Shown here piece by piece: positions 1-5,401 of a DNA stretch of 5,438 nucleotides; position 1 is the stretch's first letter; each line of letters begins with the position of its first letter. A model generated the notes under the pieces. It saw only the letters and a list, made by a program, of their open reading frames with translations. It ran no database searches and had not been told where the DNA came from. Location: positions 1 to 5,438 of the forward strand of contig JALDAH010000050.1 of assembly GCA_022729275.1 (NCBI GenBank). The letters run 5' to 3'. The position numbers and the translations under genes are program-made. Origin of the DNA: Candidatus Nanoanaerosalina archaeon. Lineage in GTDB: Archaea > Nanohalarchaeota > Nanosalinia > Nanosalinales > Nanoanaerosalinaceae.

Positions 1-642
1 AAAGCCGAAAGAGAAACCGGTGAGAAAAAATCTTACCTTGTCAACATCACGGCAGATACACAGACTATGCTTGAAAGAGCTGAGATGGTGAAAGATCTTG
101 GTGGAGAGTATATAATGATAGATATAATCACAGCTGGATGGGCCGGATTACAGGCTGTCAGACAAAAATGTGAAGAACTTGACCTCGCTATCCATGCTCA
201 CAGAGCTATGCACGCAGCATTTGACCGGATACCTACACACGGTGTTTCCATGAGATGCATCGCACAGTTCTCCAGAATAATCGGTGTGGACCAGATACAC
301 ACAGGTACAGCTAATCTTGGAAAGTTGGACAACGAGGACACAGTCGGTATAAATGAATGGCTGAGGAAAGATCTCCACGGACTCAAAGATGTTCTACCGG
401 TTGCCTCTGGAGGTCTTCATCCGGGAACTCTTCCAATGGTCTTCGATAAACTTGGCACAAACATAGCAGTGCAGGTCGGTGGAGGAGTCCACGGACATCC
501 AGGAGGCACATATAAAGGTGCCATGGCGATGAAACAGGCTATAAATGGGTATATGGATGGAGAAACTCTTGAAGAAGCTGCAGAAAAACATGAAGAGTTG
601 AAGAAAGCTTTGGACAAGTGGGGTTCCCACTCCCCAAGGTGA
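1..642 (+). CDS. rbcL: Form III ribulose-1,5-bisphosphate carboxylase large subunit, C-terminal half (5' end outside window)
   Basis: RuBisCO adds CO2 to ribulose-1,5-bisphosphate to give two 3-phosphoglycerates; in archaea, form III does this in cytoplasmic AMP salvage. The frame is open from base 1 and gives 213 residues, about half of the usual 420-440, so the part carrying the carbamylated lysine (KxDE motif) lies upstream. The visible half covers most of the TIM barrel. It carries the HR pair (visible residues 67-68, spinach H294/R295), H100 in IHTGT (H327), the loop-6 lysine K108 in GKLD (K334), SGG at 136-138 (S379-G381) and the phosphate-binding GGG of QVGGGVHGHP (G403/G404). It ends in the ALDKWG motif common in form III. 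H100 to K108 is eight residues, as I recall for the Thermococcus enzyme, against seven in plants. The segment between loop 6 and SGG is shorter than in Thermococcus, nearer to methanogen and DPANN enzymes. The III-a/III-b subgroup cannot be decided from this half. The stop codon lies inside the ribosome binding site of the next gene. Confidence 0.96.
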   Translation, partial: KAERETGEKKSYLVNITADTQTMLERAEMVKDLGGEYIMIDIITAGWAGLQAVRQKCEELDLAIHAHRAMHAAFDRIPTHGVSMRCIAQFSRIIGVDQIHTGTANLGKLDNEDTVGINEWLRKDLHGLKDVLPVASGGLHPGTLPMVFDKLGTNIAVQVGGGVHGHPGGTYKGAMAMKQAINGYMDGETLEEAAEKHEELKKALDKWGSHSPR

Positions 643-644
643 TC
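636..644 (+). promoter_or_regulatory. Shine-Dalgarno site for AMP phosphorylase, overlapping the rbcL stop codon
   Basis: AAGGTGATC is a full match to the archaeal anti-Shine-Dalgarno end of 16S rRNA (GATCACCTCC). It contains the rbcL TGA at 640-642 and ends 3 nt before the TTG at 648. This supports TTG rather than the in-frame ATG at 675 as the start. It also suggests that ribosomes ending rbcL help start the next gene (inference). Confidence 0.8.
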
Positions 645-647
645 TAG

Positions 648-2126
648 TTGGAACTAAAGGGAAAACCTATTGACATGGAAGCTGACACATCAATAGTCAT
701 AATAAACGAAAAAGATGCAGAAGAGCTTGGTACTCATGCATTGGATAGAGTTAATTTAGATAGGGATGGAGAGCACACAATTGCTGTTGTTGACACAACA
801 AAAAAAATGGTTCAGGAAGGAGAGATAGGTCTTACAAAAAGCCTTCACAAATGGAAAGGAAGTATACAGGTATCAATAGCTTCAAAACCTGACTCTGTAG
901 ACTACATAAAGAAGAAGATGGATGGAAAGGAGTGGAACAGCGAAGAAATAAGGAAGATAATAGAAGACATCAATAAAAACGCTTTGAGCGATATAGAAAT
1001 GGGTGCGTACGTCACAACAATCTACACAAAAGGGATGTCTTTCAGGGAGATGGCTGATTTAACAGAATCAATGGTTGAGGCTGGAGAGGTAATCAAATGG
1101 GGTTACGACAAAATTGCTGACAAGCATTCGATAGGCGGTGTACCTGGAAACAGGGTCACACCTATAATAATACCTATCATAGCTGAAAAAGGCATAAAGA
1201 TACCTAAAACATCTTCTAGAGCCATAACATCGCCTTCAGGTACGGCGGATACTATGGAGGCTATATGCGATATAGATTTTTCATTGGACGAAATCAAAAA
1301 AATAGTTGAGGATACTGACGGCTGTCTCGTATGGGGTGGCTCAGTCAAGCTTTCGCCTGTCGATGACAAGATCATTAGAGCCGAACATCCGCTTTCACTG
1401 GATCCTGAGGGACAGGTAGTTGCATCAGTTCTTTCGAAAAAGAAAGCTGCTGGTTCCAACAAAGTTGTAATAGATATTCCGTATGGAGAAGGAGCAAAAG
1501 TAGGTAACATAGACGAAGCCAGGTCTCTAGCGATCGACTTCAAAAAAATAGGGGAACACATGGAAATCGATGTGGAGTGCACAATAACAAGAGGAGAACA
1601 ACCCATAGGTAGAGGTATAGGGCCTGTACTCGAGATAAGGGATTGTTTAAGGGTTTTAAATGGCGAAGGACCTGCTGATTTAAGGAAAAAATCTGTCAGA
1701 CTGGCTAATATTCTTTTAGAGATGTGTGACAGAGAGCCAAATGCTGAAGAACTTCTAGATAATGGTAAAGCTCTTAAAAAGTTCCAAGAGATTGTTGAAA
1801 GACAGAATGGATTAAAAAATGTTTCTGAACCAGATCTTGAACTCGGAACCCATACAAAGGAAGTAAAAGCAGAAAGAAAAGGTGTTATAAACCACATAGA
1901 AAATAAAACAATCGCTGAAATAGGTTCTAGAACCGGTGCTCCAAAGGACAAAGGAGCCGGACTTTACCTCCACAAGAAGAAAGGTGACAGGGTTGAAAAA
2001 GGAGAAGTTCTTATGACAGTATACGCTGAAAAAGAGGAAAAACTCGAAAAAGTGGTTCAACAACTTGAAAAAAACAGTGGTTACAGGATAATGGATGAAA
2101 ACGAGATGATAATAGAAGGTATATGA
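648..2126 (+). CDS. deoA: AMP phosphorylase (EC 2.4.2.57)
   Basis: This enzyme splits nucleoside 5'-monophosphates such as AMP with phosphate, giving the base and ribose-1,5-bisphosphate, the first step of archaeal AMP salvage to RuBisCO. The 492 residues are close to the family's roughly 500. An N-terminal beta-rich domain specific to AMP phosphorylases covers about residues 1-85, the alpha domain and catalytic core follow from about 90, and a C-terminal PYNP-type domain lies at about 408-490. The phosphate and nucleotide motifs are DKHSIGG (158-164) and SSRAITSPSGTADTME (189-204). Residues matching the Thermococcus enzyme's active site sit at a constant offset of four: G164, 190-195, T199, proton donor D252, S260 and K284. 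The TTG start keeps the conserved LKxKPID strand, which the ATG at 675 would cut, and has a strong ribosome binding site. The gene lies 5 bases after rbcL and overlaps the next gene by ATGA, so all three are probably cotranscribed. A plain thymidine phosphorylase is unlikely because of the extra N-terminal domain and the RuBisCO neighbour. Confidence 0.96.
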   Translation: MELKGKPIDMEADTSIVIINEKDAEELGTHALDRVNLDRDGEHTIAVVDTTKKMVQEGEIGLTKSLHKWKGSIQVSIASKPDSVDYIKKKMDGKEWNSEEIRKIIEDINKNALSDIEMGAYVTTIYTKGMSFREMADLTESMVEAGEVIKWGYDKIADKHSIGGVPGNRVTPIIIPIIAEKGIKIPKTSSRAITSPSGTADTMEAICDIDFSLDEIKKIVEDTDGCLVWGGSVKLSPVDDKIIRAEHPLSLDPEGQVVASVLSKKKAAGSNKVVIDIPYGEGAKVGNIDEARSLAIDFKKIGEHMEIDVECTITRGEQPIGRGIGPVLEIRDCLRVLNGEGPADLRKKSVRLANILLEMCDREPNAEELLDNGKALKKFQEIVERQNGLKNVSEPDLELGTHTKEVKAERKGVINHIENKTIAEIGSRTGAPKDKGAGLYLHKKKGDRVEKGEVLMTVYAEKEEKLEKVVQQLEKNSGYRIMDENEMIIEGI

Positions 2127-3640
2127 AAATGAAATGGAGAAACCCTGTTATACTTGTAGTACTGGACGGATACGGATTCAACGAAGACACAGAGGGAAAC
2201 GCCATATATGAAGCAGAGACCCCCAACATGGACTTTTTACTGAGGAACTACCCTTCAACATCAGTACCTGCACATGGACAACACGTGGGTCTACTGCCAG
2301 GAGGGCTTGGAGGTTCAGAAGTAGGTCACATGCACATAGGTGCGGGCAGACCTGTTCCTCAGATGCCCAAAGTTATAACAAAATCGATAGAAAACGGAGA
2401 GTTTTTCGACAAAAAAACTATTAGAGACGCTATCGATCACGCCGATTCAAATGATGGAAAACTCCATTTGATGGGCCTATGCTCTGATAAGGGAGTTCAC
2501 AGCCTTATACAGCACCTCTATGCTGTGCTTGAGTATGCTGATAGAGAGGGTTTTGAAGATGTCGTCGTACACATGTTCCTTGACGGAAGAGATACAGATC
2601 CCAAAGTAGCTTTGGAATTCGTAGATGAACTTGAGGATAAGATAGAAAAATTCACAGGAAATATAGCCACTGTATCCGGAAGATATTATGCCATGGACAG
2701 AGACAGGAGATGGGATAGGACAAAAAAAGCCTACGACGCGATAGTAAGAGGTGAAGGGTTAAAGGCTGATTCAGCTAGAGAAGCCGTTGAAGAAGCTTAT
2801 AAAAGGGGAGAAACCGATGAGTTCGTGAAACCAACCGTCATAGAAGAAGAAAAAATAGAAAGCGGTGATTCACTGTTCATATTTAACTTTAGGGCTGACA
2901 GATGCATACAGATGACAAGAGCATTCATCGAAGATGATTTCGATAAGTTTAAGACTAAAGGGCTTGACAACCTGTTTTTCTCATCCATGACAAAATACTC
3001 GGAAGATTTCAAAAACCCGGTGGTGTTCAACAAGGACATAGTGAGAAACACCATAGGAGAGATCCTTGAGAAACACGGTTTGAAACACTATAGAATAGCC
3101 GAGACCGAGAAACTGGCACACGTCACTTATTTCTTTTCAGGAAGAAGGGAAAAACCTTTTAAGGGAGAAGAAAGAAAGATTTTTCCATCTCCAAAGGTAG
3201 ATGTTTACGATAAAACTCCTGAAATGAGAGCTGAAGCTATTAAAGACAAAGCTATAGATGTTATGGAGGAAGATGAACACGATTTCATATTCGTGAACTT
3301 TTCTAACTGCGACATGGTAGGACATACAGGTGTGTTCGATGCGGCTGTCAAAGCTACGGAAAAAGTCGATAAATGTATCGGAGAAATTCATGAATACTGT
3401 AAGAACTCTGAATACGTTTTGATGATAACTGCAGATCATGGTAACGCAGAAGAGATGAAAGATGATAAAGGAGATACGTTAACAGCTCATTCTAAAAATC
3501 ATGTGCCTTTCATACTTTGTGAAAACTGGGATATAAATTTCGATGAAGAACCTGAGCTTTATAAGATCGCTCCAGCAGTCCTCAGGATAAACGGTGTTAG
3601 TTCAGAAATAATGAGTGATCCTATCTTCAGAATCAGATAG
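2123..3640 (+). CDS. gpmI: 2,3-bisphosphoglycerate-independent phosphoglycerate mutase (GpmI type, EC 5.4.2.12)
   Basis: GpmI interconverts 3- and 2-phosphoglycerate with two Mn ions and a phosphoserine intermediate, in the cytoplasm. The 505 residues match the 505-515 typical of the bacterial-type enzyme, not the shorter (about 400) archaeal ApgM. The alkaline-phosphatase-like domain is split by the transferase domain (roughly residues 80-310). All expected residues are visible: D15, nucleophile S65 in GGSEVGH, D438/H439 in TADHGN for one metal; D397, H401 (CDMVGHTG) and H456 (TAHSKNH) for the other. Substrate residues include H126 (SDKGVHS), DGRDT at 154-158, R187 and R193 in GRYYAMDRD, R257/R260 in FNFRADR, and K330. 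The ATG overlaps the AMP phosphorylase stop (ATGA), suggesting translational coupling. An ATG two codons later (2129) sits at a better distance (8 nt) from the upstream GAAGGT and is an equally possible start. Its place after rbcL suggests that it uses RuBisCO's 3-phosphoglycerate. It ends 3 bases before the convergent gene, with no clear terminator. Confidence 0.97.
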   Translation: MKMKWRNPVILVVLDGYGFNEDTEGNAIYEAETPNMDFLLRNYPSTSVPAHGQHVGLLPGGLGGSEVGHMHIGAGRPVPQMPKVITKSIENGEFFDKKTIRDAIDHADSNDGKLHLMGLCSDKGVHSLIQHLYAVLEYADREGFEDVVVHMFLDGRDTDPKVALEFVDELEDKIEKFTGNIATVSGRYYAMDRDRRWDRTKKAYDAIVRGEGLKADSAREAVEEAYKRGETDEFVKPTVIEEEKIESGDSLFIFNFRADRCIQMTRAFIEDDFDKFKTKGLDNLFFSSMTKYSEDFKNPVVFNKDIVRNTIGEILEKHGLKHYRIAETEKLAHVTYFFSGRREKPFKGEERKIFPSPKVDVYDKTPEMRAEAIKDKAIDVMEEDEHDFIFVNFSNCDMVGHTGVFDAAVKATEKVDKCIGEIHEYCKNSEYVLMITADHGNAEEMKDDKGDTLTAHSKNHVPFILCENWDINFDEEPELYKIAPAVLRINGVSSEIMSDPIFRIR

Positions 3641-3643
3641 ATT

Positions 3644-3991
3644 TCAGCACTCCGGAACAGAAGAGGGATTTTCTTCCCAGGCCTTGTAGCAGTCAACACC
3701 CTCGAATTCAACGTTGCAAACCCAGTACTGGGAGTCATCCAGTTCACCTACGAAATCAGATGGACATCCTCCTGTAGCCACGGTTCCACAGATATTTTCC
3801 ATCTTGTTTCTACAACCGCTCCTGATCTGCTGTTTTTCTATCCTGTCAAAGCCCGAATCCGTCTCTCCCATTATCCACTGACCAAGACTGGAAAGATAAT
3901 CTCCCTGTAGAACAAGTAACGTAAGTGCTGAAACAAGAACAACGACCGCGACTACAACAACCGTAAGAGTAAATGAAATTCCTTTTCTCAT
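3644..3991 (-). CDS. Small secreted pilin-like protein with six cysteines (paralogue 1)
   Basis: The function is unknown. The 115-residue product begins MRKGISFTLT, followed by a hydrophobic helix at about 5-28. This is a class III (prepilin-type) signal, probably cut after G4 by an archaeal prepilin peptidase, leaving the helix as an assembly or membrane stem. The outer domain has six cysteines (60, 68, 76, 92, 101, 115), so three disulfides are possible, and is acidic (16 D/E against 6 K/R after residue 30). It shares the KGISFTLT stem and a QIRSGC junction (55-60) with the next two genes. It is the most diverged of the three: wider C3-C4 spacing (CX15C against CX4C), no NCQD-CPVM tail, and Q29-G-D where the others have FG. 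No Shine-Dalgarno site precedes the ATG and the TATA box is close, so the message may be leaderless. A membrane-anchored protein that is never cleaved is the main alternative. Confidence 0.85.
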   Translation of the reverse strand: MRKGISFTLTVVVVAVVVLVSALTLLVLQGDYLSSLGQWIMGETDSGFDRIEKQQIRSGCRNKMENICGTVATGGCPSDFVGELDDSQYWVCNVEFEGVDCYKAWEENPSSVPEC

Positions 3992-4016
3992 ATGTTACAA
4001 AGAGATTATGGTTCAG

Positions 4017-4028
4017 TAAATAATAAAG
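4017..4028 (-). promoter_or_regulatory. Probable TATA box for pilin-like gene 1
   Basis: Read on the minus strand, CTTTATTATTTA is a good archaeal TATA-like element about 32 bases before the ATG at 3991. A transcript starting about 26 bases downstream would begin near 3997, leaving almost no leader. This agrees with the absence of a Shine-Dalgarno site. Position and motif only; there is no experimental evidence. Confidence 0.5.
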
Positions 4029-4033
4029 TTAGG

Positions 4034-4060
4034 AAAAAAAAAGAATAAAGAGGAAAAAAG
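4034..4060 (-). terminator. U-rich archaeal-type terminator after pilin-like gene 2
   Basis: Directly after the TAA stop at 4061-4063 the minus strand reads CTTTTTTCC, then a short spacer and a run of nine T (4034-4042). There is no convincing stem. Oligo-U runs alone are known to end archaeal transcription. It lies just before the TATA box of gene 1, separating the two units. Confidence 0.6.
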
Positions 4061-4492
4061 TTATGGCATCATCACTGGACAATTCTGATTAATTATATAA
4101 CCCTCATCCTGACAGTTGTAATCATCTCCATCGATCGTGACGGTATAAAAGTCATCTCCCAGTTCTCCTTCAGTCACAAGCTGTGAAAAACTGCAGTTCA
4201 ATGCATCACAAGTACTATCTCCACCACCAAGAATCGGAGCTCTTGAAAGTTCATCTAAAGATGAAGGATTGTCATTTCCATCTTCAGGGACTCTTGAACA
4301 CACTTCCCTGTCTATAGTGCTTATTTTTGTACTACAACGACTTCTTAACTGTGCCTCGGTACTGGTTTGAGTTATTGCACCGAAAAAATCTCCAACTCCT
4401 GCTCCAAAGAGAGTTACAAGTGTTAAAGCGCCAGCCATTAGTACGACTGCAACAATAATAATGGTCAATGTAAAGCTTATACCTTTCTTCAT
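4061..4492 (-). CDS. Small secreted pilin-like protein with six cysteines (paralogue 2)
   Basis: The function is unknown. The 143-residue product has the same layout as its neighbours: KKGIS class III signal (residues 2-6), a hydrophobic helix at about 7-29 ending in TLFGAGVGDFF, then the junction EAQLRSRC and an acidic outer domain (20 D/E against 6 K/R after residue 30). The six cysteines are at 53, 65, 95, 100, 127 and 138: CX11C, CX4C and CX10C pairs. The tail GDDYNCQD...CPVM is shared with paralogue 3, as are cysteine positions 53 and 65. A minus-strand GGAGG (4500-4504) sits 7 nt before the ATG, fixing the start. The gene has its own TATA box and a U-rich run after its stop. A minor pilin, pseudopilin or surface decoration protein is plausible; no prepilin peptidase or assembly ATPase is in the window to confirm it. 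Confidence 0.88.
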   Translation of the reverse strand: MKKGISFTLTIIIVAVVLMAGALTLVTLFGAGVGDFFGAITQTSTEAQLRSRCSTKISTIDREVCSRVPEDGNDNPSSLDELSRAPILGGGDSTCDALNCSFSQLVTEGELGDDFYTVTIDGDDYNCQDEGYIINQNCPVMMP

Positions 4493-4499
4493 AGTGTAT

Positions 4500-4538
4500 C
4501 CTCCAATTTAAGATTCTCTCCTCCGGTTTAAATATTTA
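4500..4538 (-). promoter_or_regulatory. Promoter and Shine-Dalgarno of pilin-like gene 2
   Basis: The minus strand carries the palindromic TATA-like TAAATATTTAAA at 4527-4538 and GGAGG at 4500-4504. Transcription about 26 bases downstream of the TATA box would start near 4506, giving a short leader that just includes the Shine-Dalgarno site. A second GGAGGAG (about 4518-4524) lies between the two, probably upstream of the transcript start. Confidence 0.6.
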
Positions 4539-4559
4539 CGCCTAAGTCCTTAGATAAAG

Positions 4560-4607
4560 ATAAAATAAAATAAAAAAAACTTGGTTAGAGGGTTTTAACC
4601 CCTAATC
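4560..4607 (-). terminator. Hairpin plus U-tract terminator after pilin-like gene 3
   Basis: On the minus strand, right after the TAG stop of the gene starting at 5022, TTAGGGG pairs with CCTCTAA (one G-U pair), forming a 7-bp stem with a loop of about 7 bases (within 4583-4607). It is followed by AAG and a T-rich run of about 20 bases with eight consecutive T (4572-4579). The layout is like a bacterial intrinsic terminator. Confidence 0.65.
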
Positions 4608-4608
4608 A

Positions 4609-5022
4609 CTATTCCATCACAGGACACTGCTGAGGCAGGAATATAAAATCCTGACAGTTGAAAGTGTCTCCATTGTGTTGAACCGTGATATCCACAGGAT
4701 CGGAGTTTTCAAAAGATGCTTCTCCGTCTTCATAGTCTATAGAACAACCTGCTTGTACACATTCAACGTTGTGAGTTTCATTAGCTGATGGTGAAAAACT
4801 ATCTCCATCGGCATTGGTGAAACCGCCGCAAATTCTATCACTGATATCTTGTCTTACGTTCTCACAAGCCGATTGTATCTGTGCCTGGTCTGCCGTATCC
4901 GAAGCTACATCGAAGAAATCGCCGATTCCTGTCCCGAAAAGCGTGACCAGTGTAAGACCCACAACCATCAACACAACTGCCACAATTATAATGGTCAGTG
5001 TCATGCTTATACCTTTTCTCAT
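4609..5022 (-). CDS. Small secreted pilin-like protein with six cysteines (paralogue 3)
   Basis: The function is unknown. The 137 residues start MRKGISMTLT, a class III signal probably cleaved after G4, and run into a hydrophobic helix to about residue 29 and the FGTGIGDFF stem shared with paralogue 2. Six cysteines lie at 53, 65, 88, 93, 123 and 133 (CX11C, CX4C, CX9C), with the tail GDTFNCQD...CPVM. The outer domain is extremely acidic: 21 D/E against two arginines after residue 30, and no lysine beyond K3. This suits a protein exposed to high salt. A minus-strand AGGTGGAG (5029-5036) lies 6 nt before the ATG, and a TATA box stands upstream, so the start is well supported. Many third-codon differences from paralogue 2 show that the duplication is old and the protein stem is under selection. 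Confidence 0.88.
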   Translation of the reverse strand: MRKGISMTLTIIIVAVVLMVVGLTLVTLFGTGIGDFFDVASDTADQAQIQSACENVRQDISDRICGGFTNADGDSFSPSANETHNVECVQAGCSIDYEDGEASFENSDPVDITVQHNGDTFNCQDFIFLPQQCPVME

Positions 5023-5028
5023 AAATTA

Positions 5029-5068
5029 CTCCACCTGTAAGATAATAACCTCTTTCTAGTTTAAATAA
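5029..5068 (-). promoter_or_regulatory. Promoter and Shine-Dalgarno of pilin-like gene 3
   Basis: The minus strand has TTATTTAAA at 5060-5068, a near-consensus archaeal TATA box, and AGGTGGAG at 5029-5036. A start about 26 bases downstream of the TATA box, near 5038, would leave a leader of about 16 bases that begins just before the Shine-Dalgarno site, the same geometry as gene 2. Confidence 0.6.
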
Positions 5069-5080
5069 GTAATTCAAGAA

Positions 5081-5116
5081 GAAAATAAAAAAATGGGCGA
5101 GTAGCCGAGGCTACTC
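5081..5116 (-). terminator. Strong hairpin plus U-tract terminator after the Alba gene
   Basis: On the minus strand GAGTAGCC and GGCTACTC (5099-5116) form a perfect 8-bp inverted repeat around a central TC; in practice a 7-bp stem with a CTCG tetraloop. It is followed by GCCCA and the T-rich run ATTTTTTTATTTTC (5081-5094). The stem begins immediately after the Alba stop codon. This is a textbook intrinsic-terminator layout and separates Alba from the pilin-like genes. Confidence 0.8.
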
Positions 5117-5401
5117 CTATTCTGTTGAGATGATGATGTGGATAGATGACACGTTGATGGTGTCGCCCTCGTCGGTATCAATCTCATCTGTTCCCAGATT
5201 GATTTCTTTTATCTCAGCATCCTCGACGAACCTATTGGTCACTATCTCCTCCACATCTACCGCCCTTGAAATAGCTCTTCCACGGGCTTTGATGTGAACG
5301 GTGTCATGACCATCGTTTAACTGAGTTACTACTGCCATGGCGTAGCTCATAGCAGGTTTGCTGCCTACATACACTGTGTTGTCCTCTGATTCTTCTGGCA
5401 T
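5117..5401 (-). CDS. albA: Alba-family nucleic-acid-binding protein, unusually acidic
   Basis: Alba proteins are small dimeric archaeal chromatin proteins that bind DNA and RNA. The 94 residues match the usual 90-100 with no gaps that I can see: YVGSKPAMSYAMAV at 11-24, the hallmark IKARGRAISRAVD at 37-49, IVTNRF at 53-58 and IKEI at 64-67, ending in a beta strand. Compared with Sulfolobus Sso10b, acetylatable K16 is S14 here, neighbouring K17 is kept as K15, and K40, R42 and R44 correspond to K38, R40 and R42. The protein has about 20 acidic against 7 basic residues, whereas most Albas are basic. The beta-hairpin arm (about 70-83) has six D/E and no basic residue. A minus-strand AAGGTGATT (5406-5414) 4 nt before the ATG fixes the start. 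The AT-rich AAAAAATATT at about 5424-5433 is too close to be the TATA box of a transcript containing that site, so the promoter is probably beyond the window edge. Confidence 0.95.
   Translation of the reverse strand: MPEESEDNTVYVGSKPAMSYAMAVVTQLNDGHDTVHIKARGRAISRAVDVEEIVTNRFVEDAEIKEINLGTDEIDTDEGDTINVSSIHIIISTE

Noticed and set aside
1103..1951. 282-codon open frame on the minus strand inside AMP phosphorylase
   Set aside because: It is fully antisense to a gene with all catalytic motifs intact, and its translation is rich in serine, phenylalanine and leucine without recognisable motifs, as expected for a shadow frame.
3664..3680. Short GGGA...TCCC stem after gpmI as a terminator
   Set aside because: Only four base pairs with no following U-tract, and it lies inside the coding sequence of the convergent gene.
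3992..4060. Possible small RNA in the A-rich gap
   Set aside because: The gap is explained by a U-rich terminator and a TATA box on the minus strand; no stable fold or separate promoter is visible.
4441..5022. Similar DNA segments about 530 bases apart as a mobile or recombination repeat
   Set aside because: The similarity follows the reading frame and third codon positions vary, so it reflects gene paralogy rather than a repeat element; there are no terminal inverted repeats or transposase.
4814..5059. Plus-strand open frame opposite pilin-like gene 3
   Set aside because: It is antisense to a better supported gene with TATA box, Shine-Dalgarno site and terminator; its protein resembles nothing I know.
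4862..5077. Minus-strand frame overlapping the start of pilin-like gene 3 in another register
   Set aside because: It starts upstream of the supported ATG, runs across the promoter region and is only a frame-shifted reading of the signal-helix codons.
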